Part shown: positions 1 through 16,300 of the stretch, one piece after another
How the letters are laid out: every line of letters begins with the position of its first letter
How positions within the stretch are numbered: the first letter of the stretch is position 1
Origin: Polydactylus sextarius
Lineage: Eukaryota > Chordata > Actinopteri > Polynemidae
DNA: 64,000 bases
Reading direction: 5' to 3'
Assembly: GCA_016801845.1 (NCBI GenBank)
Contig: CM028909.1
Span: forward strand, 15,000,313 to 15,064,312
Notes under the pieces: generated by a model
The model's input: only the letters and a program-made list of their open reading frames with translations
Database searches by the model: none
What the model was told of the DNA's origin: nothing
Program-made: the position numbers and the translations under genes

Positions 1-2257
1 TAACATTAACATATTTAAGGCACCAAAAAAGCAGGATGTTTTTATGTGATGATATACATAAAATGACAACTACACAACGTCATGTGATGTCCTGATGACT
101 ACACAATAAACAAGGGATTTTTTTTTTCTACCATTTTATATAAATGAAGTTTGCAGGAACTTTGCGCTCTGCTTGACACAGATACTAGGTAGATGTGAGC
201 AGGAAGTTATGGGTGCTGTGCCATCTGTTTTCTGAGCTTTTTCGTCACAGTGTAAACAACACCATCTACTGAACACTTTCATGGCTGCAGTTGCAAACTC
301 AGCAGAAGCTCTTTGGAGTAGTTTAACGCAGGAAGTCATAGGTCTGGAAAGCACGACGGATACTTGCCATCACTGTGCCAAATTTATTACATGGCAGTAT
401 TTTTTTTACACTTTACTGGGTTGCGTGTCTATCAAGCCAACAGTTGTTTTTATCTGTTGGATTTGTTTTTTCAGCTACAAAGTCACCGCCCTTTCTGTTC
501 AGCCTGTTTTACCCTCCCAACATTTTCAGAATCCTCACATGACCCTCCTGCTCTCACTGATATGGATGCAGTTTGCAGAGTTTGGCCGGTGCTTAAATTG
601 AACATCATGTATTTGAACAGAATGACACCATCCGTTATCATCAGTGCTAAGAGACAGATGGTGATGCTCTGCCAGCACTTGAATAAACATAACATTAGAC
701 TATTATCAGTAGGATATAGCAATGTTTTTGTCCGTTAAAGTCAAGATAAGACAGTCATTCAAACAATTTTGTCTCCCAGTCATGAAACACACATCTTATT
801 CCTATTCTTTCACATGAAATATCAACAAATACAAACAACAGGATCCTCTTATAGCCTGTCCTTGGGGTTTAACTTCAACAACAAAACTTATCTTCTATAA
901 TAGTGTTTTCCAGCAAAAGCCTCATTGTTATTGACCTTCAATAAGGACTGGATAACGTACTGGACTGCCTTCAACAGTAAAAATAAGACATATTAGCTGC
1001 TTATCTTGAGTGAACTCCGTGCAAAGGTTACTGCATTTTGCTCACACCCACTCAAGTCAAAGAATGTAGACAGAACCTCAAATGTCTTTGCATCCTGTGT
1101 CCTGATGCGTCTTCAAGTCAGGAAGGTCCAGTGTTAACCTTAGTTTCCCTCCTGGAAACATTTGACAAATAACTTTTTTGTTTTGCTTTTGTCAACACCT
1201 AAATTACAAAAAAGCTTAAGTTAATTATTTCTACACAGGATCTAGTTAAAATGACACCTAAGATGTCTATTTCTCCTGGGTATAAGCATGATCATATTAC
1301 ATAAGTAATTAACAGCATGCTAATTTATTCATGGTGGAGTCTGTTGTATTGCTTTTGAACAGAAATGGTATTGACGCTTTAAGGCAAAGATGTGGCGTCA
1401 CGTACACCAAAAATATTCAGAATTTAGTAGGTCAGTGACTGCACGAAAATCTCTGGGAATTGAGAAACATTCAGTTCTCTGCACCCCTGCGTAAAAAATA
1501 AAAAACAAATAAAATGCAGTTTGTGCTGCAGTAGGTGCAGAGCTACTTTTGGAGACATGAGCCACATACGGCTCAATAAGTCTGCATATGACTTAAGCGA
1601 GGATTTTTAACACTCAGAGGATGAGAATATCATCTAGAAAAGTCAAAGGATGACTACATTTACAACAATCTTGTAAAATTCTAGCACCAAGGTCCATGAG
1701 ATTTTCTAAGAGTAGTGACACAATGTTCTTATGAAGATGCTTTTCATAGCCAAAACCAGCAACATAAATCTGAATCAGACCAAGTTACTTTCTCTGTTTG
1801 AATTAATATGGTGACATACACTGGTTAACCAGCTTCATACTATTTGATAACCACCAATCTGGCTTTAAAGTACATCTCCCTGGTTTATCTTTCCCCACAG
1901 CAGATCAACTGTTACAGTAACTAAAGCACAGGTGCAACTAATAAAATTAACAACAGCGTAGTTGAACAGTGTCCCAGTGAGACATCAAAAGGAAAGAGCA
2001 CGCACAACAGCTGCTAAATGAAACTCAGCCATAAATTATTTACACCTACGCTTTTCACCATGAGTGTTTTTTTTTTTTTTGTTGTCTGGGTGCATGAACA
2101 GGAAAAATGCTTCTAGGTGAGGAAAGATAAACAACTTCAATACGCTATTTAAATCAACTACACCCATCACAGGAACACTCGATAAGATAACCAAGGAAGG
2201 CTGTAGTAGTGGGGAAAAAAAGGTGCCAATTCTTTTTTCTTTTTTTAAACCAAAACC
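1..2257. other. Intergenic stretch, no gene seen
   Basis: The sequence is AT-rich with short open frames only. None of them resembles a known protein or is bounded by convincing splice sites. Human RPL41 is followed by ZC3H10, but I see no CCCH zinc-finger coding sequence here. The stretch could hold the 3' end of a neighbouring gene's untranslated region, but nothing in it proves that. Confidence 0.5.
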
Positions 2258-2263
2258 TTTAAT
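2258..2263 (-). terminator. rpl41: Polyadenylation signal of rpl41 (ATTAAA)
   Basis: On the minus strand an ATTAAA hexamer lies about 260 bases after the rpl41 stop codon. It follows a T-rich run ending in TTTATACTGTG. This gives a 3' UTR of ordinary size for this gene. No AATAAA is closer to the stop, so this is the best candidate cleavage signal. Confidence 0.5.
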
Positions 2264-2523
2264 CACAGTATAAACAGAAAAACAAATGACAAAAGTTGAG
2301 GAATTGAGAACAGAGTCCAGAAAGTCCCAGAGGAGAAGCCTGACATCCAGCAGGTCTCGGAACAGCTCTCCAGCGTCGGTCAACTGCCGCTTCGCTGCCT
2401 CTGGTGGATACGGACGCCACTGGCCTCAGACTTATTGCTCGGAGAGATCCTGGGTCTCCAGCTGTGTTCACTGGTCCGAACATTGGCAACAGATGACGTC
2501 ACAGCCATTGAGGAGAGGACAGT

Positions 2524-3274
2524 TTACTTGGACCTCTGCCTCATCTTTCTCCTCTTGCGCTTCAGCCTTAAATATTTTCATAAGGGCCAGTTAGACAGAA
2601 CAGCCATAAAGCATTACAACAGTATGCTTTTAACGCAGGCCGTTGGGTTACAATTTGTTTTAATATCAAGAATTCGATTGCAATTTAATGCCAGATTAAG
2701 CCAATATAATAGAAACCTTGTATGGTTGACCAGACCTAAAGCTGATTAACCTCTTCATTAGTAGTTACTTTATTAGTAAACAATAATAAAATAACTATTA
2801 ATATTTACATTACTTTCACCTATCAAAAACTTCAATTATCAAAGTGATTAATCAGTCATCTATTATGATACTGTCAGAAACATTGTTTTAATTATCATAT
2901 AAATTTTAACACCTTAATACATCGTTGTAAACAAAAGTAAACTCAATGTTTCCCAACATCTACTGATACTGAAAACATGCGTCAAAAGTCTTACCTGCGC
3001 ATGCGCTTCTTTCTCCACTGCGAAAGAAAAAGACATTATTAAATTACTTATTGTTTTACGAACGTGTTTCTGAAATCAAACACATATACACCGAAAAGAG
3101 TTGAGATAGGCTATATTTAGTAAGACAGTAAGAGTTTCACGAGCAAACACTCATGGACTCATGCCGTTTTAGCACGTCGACGTGCTAACGGCTAGCTAGC
3201 TAACAAATGTTAGCACCACTTCACATCACGATTATTGGATCACACAAATATTGGACACAAACCTTAGCTCTCAT
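2524..3274 (-). CDS. rpl41: Ribosomal protein L41 (eL41), 25 aa, three coding exons
   Basis: The protein is a small, extremely basic component of the large ribosomal subunit that bridges to the small subunit. Coding exons are 3263-3274 (M-R-A-K), 2995-3017 and 2524-2566. They total 78 bases, or 25 codons plus TAA. Reading across the joins gives MRAKWRKKRMRR followed by LKRKRRKMRQRSK, which matches the near-invariant vertebrate eL41. Splice borders are GTTTG, GTAAG and CAG/AAG type, and phase closes exactly. The start ATG is the only one in the leader exon 3263-3289, whose acceptor is a TTTTTAG. The next gene in the same orientation is pa2g4, which is also the human order. At 25 residues the gene is easily missed by ORF callers. 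Confidence 0.95.
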
Positions 3275-3387
3275 GTCGAATGTGGGAAGCTAAAAACAGA
3301 GGAGAAATGATTGTGGATTAGCTCGATGAATTGAAAAACAATGTGATTAACTTGGATTCTGATACAAACAACAGTGACTTCACGTAC

Positions 3388-3446
3388 CGACCGCTAAGCA
3401 ACCGTGCCCACGAAGAACGTCATTCACCAGCGACGATGTATTTATA
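3388..3446 (-). promoter_or_regulatory. rpl41: rpl41 promoter and noncoding first exon
   Basis: On the minus strand a TATAAA (3441-3446) lies about 30 bases upstream of a pyrimidine-rich start, CTTCG, near 3415. This resembles the 5' TOP start of ribosomal protein mRNAs. The short leader then ends at a donor GTACGT, whose exon edge is 3388. The next exon, 3263-3289, follows a TTTTTAG acceptor and carries the start ATG. TATA spacing, TOP-like start and donor agree with each other, but the start site itself is inferred. Confidence 0.6.
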
Positions 3447-5323
3447 TGCGTCGTGCTGACTTGACCGCAATGAATCGCGGGAAATTGAGTCTTAGTGTAT
3501 ACCTCTATAGCGATATGTATTGTCTTCAAAAACATACAAACGTTTTACATATAAATTATGAACACCAGATTTGTTGTTAAAAATCTTGATAATAGGATAT
3601 AAGCAAATACTAACAACCAATACATGATGTAAGACACTAAAAGTTATTTTAAAACTGGCAGATAAAACCAAAGAAAGATGTAAAGAATCTGGGTGAAAGC
3701 AGTTAGGAGAAAAGCCACAGTGAGTTTTACAAATAAGCAGTTAAGATCGTAAAATCAGTTTTTAAAACACATGGATGCAGTTGTAATGTGGTCTTAGCTC
3801 TTTCTGCACAGATGGCGTTAAGGTCAGTTAGACTGTTAAAACTATGTTCTCAATAATTTGTGTATTGTGTGTGCATGTGATTTTTTTTTAAAAACCAGGT
3901 CAACCTATAAAGAACATACGTGTTAGCATGGGAAGATTAAGAGATTATAGAGAAGAGGGCTAGACTAGTGTGACACACGGTCTCCTCCTCTCCTTTTAAC
4001 TGAGCTGTTTATATCAAACATTAAGTCACTTCGTACACAGGAACCCTGACCTAATGTGTCCCTGAGCCTCTGCCCCTGTAGGCCTGTCCAGTAATCCAGT
4101 CATGCATGGTATGTATATTATAAAGCCCTGCCAGTATTTTTAGATTCAGTATACTTTAAGTTGGCTACTTTTAGACTAGCAAGAAATTAAATGTTAATGC
4201 CTTAGCTTTTCTTCCCTCAAACTAGAAAATTCCTGTCATTGCAGTGAAAGCTTAAAAGCCATAAAACTGTATTTCGACCCATTTTCAAGTTAGAGAATAA
4301 ATTTTACATCAAGGCAATGATGTTTCCTCAACTACAAAACACTTCCAAGTTGAAGGAGAATCTTCAGGGGGACACAGGACCACAGTATTCCTGAAGTCCA
4401 GGCAACACGATTACTTCTAAAACACTATATACTGTACTAAATTGGGCAGGTTTCTAATGTTCTGTGAATGAGTGTAAAATAACAAAAAAAGAAAAAAAAA
4501 AAAGAAAAAAAGGTAATTCATCAATGTTGAAAATCATGATAAACAGACATACAACATAGTCCAAGAACACAAGCACACAAGTGATGTCAGGTGGCTTTTT
4601 AATGTTTCCAAAAATAGTCTCTGAAAGTGGGATTTGTTTTACAAAAGTATCCATATATTTAACAAGTATGGAATTCTTATGTAAACACAGACTGTCAGAC
4701 TCAGTGGTAGCACGAGAAGACTGAATGCTGAACCCTTGGCAGAAGTTAGACCATCCACAATTGAGGAAAGAAAGTTCTTATTTTACTAGTTAAATTACTC
4801 AACTGGTAGGATTTGCAACGTCAGCTTTTAGAAATTGTTAGCAGAATAACCTACAGTAGATACCTAGAAATATACACAAGGACTAGTAGGCTTAAGCAAG
4901 AGCAGTATGGATGCAGTAATTATGCTGAACAGTAAGGATGACTAATAAGGTCATGATTATAAATTGTGTGAATGTCGTAGTATATCAGGGTTCAAGGTGG
5001 TTGTTTCAAATTCCTGCCCACGACAAGTTAGCGCTCATTTCAAAAAGGCATGGCCGCGGGCTTATGACCTCGAGGAAGTTATCTAAATGCCACACAATCA
5101 CACTGACGCAGTACTGTGCAGTCATCATCCCTGGCCGCTCTGTCAAACTCATTTAATTCTCCATACCTTTCAAGCAGTTATTGTGGAGAAAGGGACAAAG
5201 GCTCAAGATCAGTCAAATGGTAAAATGTTCCAGTGAGTAAGACGCCCTTGCACAAAATATCCTCCCTTGCAGCAGAATTGCGTCCACTATTAAGAGAATA
5301 AGGCTGTCTCAAGGACAATTAGG
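3447..5323. other. Intergenic, rpl41 promoter to pa2g4 3' end
   Basis: No gene is seen. The sequence is AT-rich with an A/G-rich low-complexity patch at about 4480-4512. Open frames here are short and have no recognisable similarity. Confidence 0.5.
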
Positions 5324-5329
5324 TTTATT
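5324..5329 (-). terminator. pa2g4: Polyadenylation signal of pa2g4 (AATAAA)
   Basis: A canonical AATAAA on the minus strand lies about 205 bases after the pa2g4 stop codon at 5532. It is the first AATAAA downstream, so it is the likely end of the transcript. Confidence 0.5.
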
Positions 5330-5531
5330 TAGGGCCGTACATTTGTGTGTTTTGTTTTTAGTTGGAGTGACAGAATTTAGGAGCAGCATCATCCCAGACT
5401 GACATCAGTTAGATTCGGAGGTATTCACAGCGGCTACACCCGCAAGTGCCTCAGACAGCCGGGACAGAAGGATTCATGACGTCTGTTCTTTGGGTCATCA
5501 GAGGTCTGTCAGATATTCTTGGAGAGAGAAT

Positions 5532-9907
<4,376 letters not shown>

Positions 9908-11014
9908 GTTGGCAGTGTGTCCGCGAACTCAGAGTAACTTTTTTTCCCCCGGCGGGTGTCAAGTCAGTCACAGGATGGACCACGCTGCTCTCTGCACCGG
10001 CCCGCCCGACTCCTACCGGCGGCTTACGAGTACTAGATCCCGCTTGAAGCCAAAGATACAATCTGCAGTCAAGATAATTCACGGCCCAGAGTGACTGCGT
10101 TGGCCGTACGGCGGCAACCAACGGTTATTTTCTCAATAAATAGCGTGAAAACAGTTTTTTTGCCGTCGAGTTAAACAAATTACAGCAGTTAAAGCCTGCT
10201 TAAACATTAATGTAAGAGTAATAATATTGTAAATATAATAGCATAACACATAGGCGATGTTTTACTTCCTTGAATACGTTATAAAGCCAACAAAAAGTCT
10301 GCAAATGCAGAGCTGCTAAATTAAACAATCTGAAGTCTCTGCATTTATCAAGGCTTGTAAATTTCTAAATAGAAGAGGTAGTAAACAATGTCTTGCTTCA
10401 TTACTTTGACGTTTTAAAATGTGATATTGAGGAATAAACTACAGTTAATACAATGGGGTAAATTTTCAAAACGTGAGCATGTACGTGATCATTTTTATCA
10501 CAACATGAACGATAAGTTCACACTGTGATATCTGTAAAGTGCACCTCTCAAGTAAGAGCGTTTTAATAGGATTTGTTAATTGCTTTCGTAAACCCAATAG
10601 CCTCGTATATTGGATTTGAACGAAAACGGAAACGCGCTGATATACCATCTTGCTTCTCTCATCATCTTTGAGTTTTCTCTGACCAAATCGCGCGCGAGTG
10701 AGTAGCTGATGCGTTCACATGCCTCCATCTCATTTTCTTCTGTTCAAGGCGACGGTGACTGGACCGAAATGTGCGTCTTGTATGTCTGTGTGCGGTAGAA
10801 ATAAATAAGTCGATATTTTCTTGCTTACGGTTTTAACAATAAGACAATAAAATAATGGCAATAAAAATAATAACAAATGACTGGATAATTGCAAAATAAT
10901 CGTATTTATTTCTTTATTTAATATATCATGTTGTAATAAATTGTACAAGAATAAACAAACAAACAAATATTACAAAAAAATAAAAAATTAAAAAACGCTT
11001 TACTGAATATAACC
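9908..11014. other. pa2g4 promoter side to erbb3 3' end
   Basis: The first 200 bases upstream of the pa2g4 ATG are richer in CG dinucleotides than the rest and presumably hold its promoter and 5' UTR. No TATA box is obvious. The remainder is AT-rich with no gene seen. Confidence 0.4.
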
Positions 11015-11020
11015 TTTATT
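11015..11020 (-). terminator. erbb3: Candidate polyadenylation signal of erbb3
   Basis: An AATAAA on the minus strand lies about 230 bases beyond the erbb3 stop. Another AATAAA at 11195-11200 is only about 50 bases from the stop, and more occur near 10.9 kb. Which is used cannot be decided from sequence. Confidence 0.35.
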
Positions 11021-11248
11021 TCTGTTGTTCTGCTCTGATTCACAGTTTGTTAACATTTATACTGGCTACTGTATAAAACTATAATTATGTAATATATGTA
11101 CTTTTACCCTTAAAAGCCTGTTGGATACATGCTTTAAAGATCATAATAAAAGCATAGCTTTAAAAAATACAAAACTTTATCAAAAAAATATATGTTTATT
11201 ACTGGAGTAACTGTAGCAGTTGCTCTGCGTCTTTCCCAGTCCATGTCA

Positions 11249-13314
11249 TTAGGTGCGTACAGCATCTGGTTTGAGGAACAGTCTGCTGTGCCAGTAATCT
11301 GGGTTGTCAAATGATGTGTTGCTGCCAGGTTCACCCATGCCAGCACACACCTTGATATATCCCCCGATCCCTGCACACCTGCCACTGCCCATATCCTCAG
11401 AAACCGCCCTCCCCTTCACTGGGAGGTTCTGGTAGTCTGGCTGCTCCCATGTACTGGGCACCACTTCAAATCTGTTCATCTCCTCATACTCCTCCACCTT
11501 TTCTCCCCCAGCTGTGATCACATCTGGCCTGGGCATGACTGTACCGTTTAGATTCCCATGATGAGTTGGTTGTTTATTTGTGTTGTGGCACTTCTCATCT
11601 TCCTCTTCTTCCTCACGCTCCTCCACTGTTTGGTCTGTTTCCTCTGCCTCTGCTTCACTTTTAGCAGATGTTTGACTCCCACGTCTCTCCCACGCTGTGT
11701 CCTCTCCCTCTGTGGAGTCAGAGCGCCTGATATCCATGTACTCATACCTTACTATCCCTTGGGTTGCTTCCTCTCGCTCTTCCACACCTCTGATCTCTTT
11801 TTCAGAGTCCTCAGGTAGCTGATTTTTCTCTGTGGAGTCTCTTTGCTCTGCTACAGTTTCCTCACAATCCTCATCTACCTGATTACTCCTCACAGACGAC
11901 ATTGGTGCAAGCATTTCTGTATCTGCTGTGTCCTTTACAGGTAATGTAACCGTGAGTGTTGAAGAAGGTAAAGGTACGTTTTTATTGCAAAGTGCCTCTG
12001 AAGGGGCAGCTATCTGAGATGAGGCACCTCTGGTTGAGCAAGGAAGAGAGTCTTTTCTCATAATTTCATACTCCTGGGAAGGATTAGGCATAACGAGGGA
12101 TAGGTTACTCTTCAGTCTTGAGTTTCTTTGACCAGAATGAGAGACTCTAGAGACTGTGATCCAAGACAAAATGTGTGGGAGGAAGAAGATCAGAGAAGGA
12201 ACATTGATTACATATTTTAGGAGTAAGTAAGAAAGAAAAAACATAATAAAACAAGCAAGCATCCTCCTATTTTACTGCAGATATTACCTCTCTCCGGAGT
12301 GCCAGGTGACCCGGGCAGGACGTAGCCGTAGTGATCCACCTCTTCCTCTTCCTCGGCCATCCACACCTTGTATGATGATGGACTGGATGCCGTTGAAAGC
12401 TTCCTGTGCCGGCTGATGGATATATGAGGATTACCTCTTTCTGAACCAAACCTCGCTCTGCGAAGACTCCCTGTTTGCAAACCCTCCCCATGTAGCTCTG
12501 CTTCTCTGCCAGACTCCCTGACCTCTGACCTCTCGGGCAGTGTCCGCACTGAGCTCAGACGAGACCTCTGAAACCACAGCTGAGACAGAAGAGACAGCAG
12601 CTTAGACCATATTACCATATTATTCAACCATATTATTTATTATTATGACACATTATAATACAGTATATTAGATGATATATCATGACTTTCCTTTACTATG
12701 TAACGTGCCATGAGATAATGTATTTTGTAATTTGACATTACACAAATAGTTAAATTGAATTGGATTTTAATGCCGTTGGCGGGGCTGCTGATATATGGTT
12801 GTTGGCAAAGTGCAGTGAGTGAAGTGAAGCTGTTAAAAGCAGATAAATATATCTGTCTTTTTCACTAGTAAAATGTAGCCATCAACCAATATTAGTGAGT
12901 GGGAATGTGGTTATTTGCACGCATGTGTGTGAATATGTGAGCGTGTCACACCTGGCGGATGCTGTCCACGGGGTTGGGGGTCATTGGCAAATATCCAATA
13001 GGTCCAGCCTGAGAGGTGCTACTCTATAAATTAATGGAAAAAACTACAACTGTAATACACTGTTTTATTTGTCTCTCAAGCTTTGATGATGATAATGATC
13101 CTGAAACAAATCCTAAAATCTTTCTGTAGCTTTTTACCCTGTAGGAATTAATCCGTGAACGAGACAGACTCCAGGATGGAGAGTGTTGAAGAGGAGGAGT
13201 AACGAAACCATCCCCTAGTCCTTCCTCATCCTGGTCTTCTAACTCAGCGTCCAGAAGTCCTCGCTCTGATTCCCGTCTATGGATTACGTCCGGGCCTGCT
13301 TCTCCCCCCTCCAA
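11249..13314 (-). other. erbb3: erbb3 exons 25-28: C-terminal phosphotyrosine tail
   Basis: This part encodes residues from about 978 to 1453. It carries at least four YXXM motifs, the docking sites for the PI3-kinase p85 subunit: YLPM (about 1042), YEIM (about 1181), YEYM (about 1289) and YEEM (about 1375). An NPDY near 1439, next to the C-terminus, fits a PTB/Shc-type site. Between YEYM and YEEM lies a strongly acidic patch, EEREEEEEDEK, with no clear human counterpart. The many YXXM motifs are what make ErbB3 the main PI3-kinase adaptor of its family. Confidence 0.9.
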
Positions 13315-16300
13315 CTACAGGAAAAGAAAATTGAACTTCAAAATCTTCTAAATAAATGGGTGTAACATTTTACTGCATTTACATTACTTGACTAAATCAG
13401 CAGCTCATAAGTTAGCTTAAGTTAAGCTTATTAAATATAATATAATACATTATAAAATATATGATATGTGGGCTGAGATGGTAGGTTAACTAAATGATTA
13501 CTCAGTCAACAAAACACTTTCTGTAACTAACCAATTAATTAATTCATTTATCATGCAAAAAAAAAACTTAACTTATGATAGGATGAATAACATGATGAAT
13601 AGGTTTGACTGTTATTCTTGTTCTGTTTGTTGAGTGTTTTCATTTAGTTGCTTAAGTGTCAGGACACTTTCTCCACTGCTGTCTCACCTTGATGACAAGA
13701 TATCTGGGTGGGTCTCTCGCCATACGAGTAAAGTCACTGGCCAGCTCTTTGAAGGTCGGCCTTATATTTTCATCAATCATCCAACCTAAAGACAACAAGT
13801 GCAGTTATTTAGATTGAACATGACAAGTCTTTTTGCATATAGTTCTTAAAAATATGTAATACACACACACACATTTAACCATGACCATGTAGACGTCTAT
13901 GGTACATATGTGAGGCTGTGACAGACGTTCGCCTTTCTCCAGCAGACCAGGTACTTCTTGAGGCTGCACGGAGGCATATGGCTCTGCCCCAAACGACATC
14001 ATCTCCCACACTGTCACCCCTGTCCAGGAAGAGAGAAACATTGAAGCAGATTTAATTCTACCGTTTTTGAGAGGAAAGGATTTCACTGGTACGTATCATA
14101 TCTGTACATATACTTACCATAACTCCAAACATCACTTTGATGAGTGTATCGTCGAAACAAGATACTTTCAAGTGCCATCCATTTTATTGGCGTCTGTAGA
14201 AAAGTCATACAGAACAATTCCATCACTGTGAGTGACAGTGAAAACCTCTGAACTGTGACTGAGTTATTCAAACTTCAACTTAAAATGAGTGAGTCAAAAC
14301 AACCTTGGTGTCAGTGTAGACATATTTTTTGTCATCTGGATAAAGAAGGTCGGCTACGCCATAGTCAGAGATCTGGACCTGGTAGTCATTTTTCAGCAGG
14401 ATGTTGCGTGCAGCCAGGTTCCTGTGGACCATGCAGTGCTCCTCCAAATAGTACATGCCCTGAGATTCAAGCATGTATATCCTAAATATATTCTCACTGC
14501 TTATATACAACAGGTGATTGCTCAGAAAGTCTGTAATTACAGGCAGTTACACTTACTTTAGCAATCTGCACACACCAGTTGAGCAGGCGCTGAGGGTCCA
14601 GGCTGTTCTTGTGCTGCCTGATGTGCTCCAGTAACGACCCCTGTGAACTGAGCTGGGTCACCAGTTGCAGACTGGTACCCGGACAGATGCCCAGCAGCCT
14701 GATGATGTAGGGATGGTCCAGGCTGCCCATGGACAGCATGTGCTACAGAAAGAGAAAAATGGACTATTTTTTGGTCCTTATATTTGATTTCATGTATTAG
14801 GCACCATTTTAACACCAACACGTTGATCTTGTTCTTCTCTTCCTCAGTATATCATAATATTACTGTATGTCACATTAACTGATATTACTGAGATGTATTT
14901 TTCAGGAGTGTAACAGCATCTGGTTCTCACATCAGTGATCTCAGTGAAGACTTGTCGGCCCGAACTATCCTGGATGGATTTAATGGCCACAGGAATCTTC
15001 ACTGTCTCTCCCTCTGGAGTCCAAAATCCCTTTAACACAAATTCAATATGTAGCTGCAGTCACATCATCAGTTGCATCAGACTGAGACTAAAGCTCCAAC
15101 AACACATAAATCGATGGATAATTCAGTGAATGTTACAAAAAGGAGGTTAATTATCACCTTGTACACTGTGCCAAAAACACCCGAGCCAAGTGCTTTGATT
15201 TTTTTCAGCTCTGAGGGCCTTAAGATGCGTGCATGAACCTTGGTACCTTTCTCTCCGGGACCCAAAGGCTCAAAGCTCTGTCAGAAAACACCAGTTAATC
15301 CCAGGTGATTTTTTGTCCCCCTTCTCAGAAAACAAATGCATGTAGCAGTCAATGACAGCTCATGGGGCTGGATGGTCTCTAAAGCCTCACCTCTCCGCTC
15401 TCCAAGTACCTCCGCATGGCTCTCTTGCGACGGATGGCCAGGCCTCGGTGGTACAGCACACCCAGGAAAAACAACACGAGGCAAAAAATCAAGCCAGCTG
15501 GCACACCTAAAGCTATACCTGTAATCTGACCACTGCAGAGTGAAGCAGAGAACAGAAGTAGGAGAGGTTAAAGAGATGTGGTATCATGATTAGAACATAT
15601 GATTTGTCTTAACTAATGTACCAGTAAGATGTAGTTTTGTAGTTCGCACAAACTAATTCCACAAGCTTTTGACCTATTTACTCATACTAATAAAGGCACT
15701 TAATGCTTGTACCTGTGAGTGTAAATTTAGCCTTAAACAAAATGTGCATCTCACGGGTAAACATTTTATTTGTCACTTATCGCTGTATTGATCTGCTACC
15801 TAAATTGAATTCATTGTTTCATATACGGACACTTCTATGTATGACCTCTAATTTATTCTCAATAGTTAATTTAAAAGGTCACAGACATAGAAAAGAAAAT
15901 ACTAGCTTGTAGCAAAAACATATATCCATCTGCTGAATTTATCAACTGTGTGATAGAATCAGATGGACAATATAAAAAGGCTAATATTCTCGTTATGTTG
16001 TTATCTGTTATGTAAATGAAAGGTTCAGACTTTGAGGCTAAGATGCAGTGGTGCACGCCTAGATAGTTGAGTGGTTAGGACGCACCACTTTGGCCATTGC
16101 CAGTTCAAATCCTGACTGCGACGATCATTTCTACGTGTCATCTCCCACTCTTCTCCCCACTTCTCTGTCTATCTTCACTGTACTAAAGACAAAAAGGCCA
16201 AAAAATATCTATAAAAAATGCGGTGGTGCTAGAATTAATCCTTTCACTGACTAAAACATCAACTACAACATTTCACAGTGGAGGGATCACTCCATCAACA

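Noticed and set aside
1..2257. Expected neighbour zc3h10 next to rpl41
   Set aside because: No CCCH finger coding sequence is visible in this stretch.
16060..16125. tRNA gene suggested by the A- and B-box motifs
   Set aside because: No cloverleaf acceptor stem closes, and the SINE tail and flanking duplication show it is a retroposed element.
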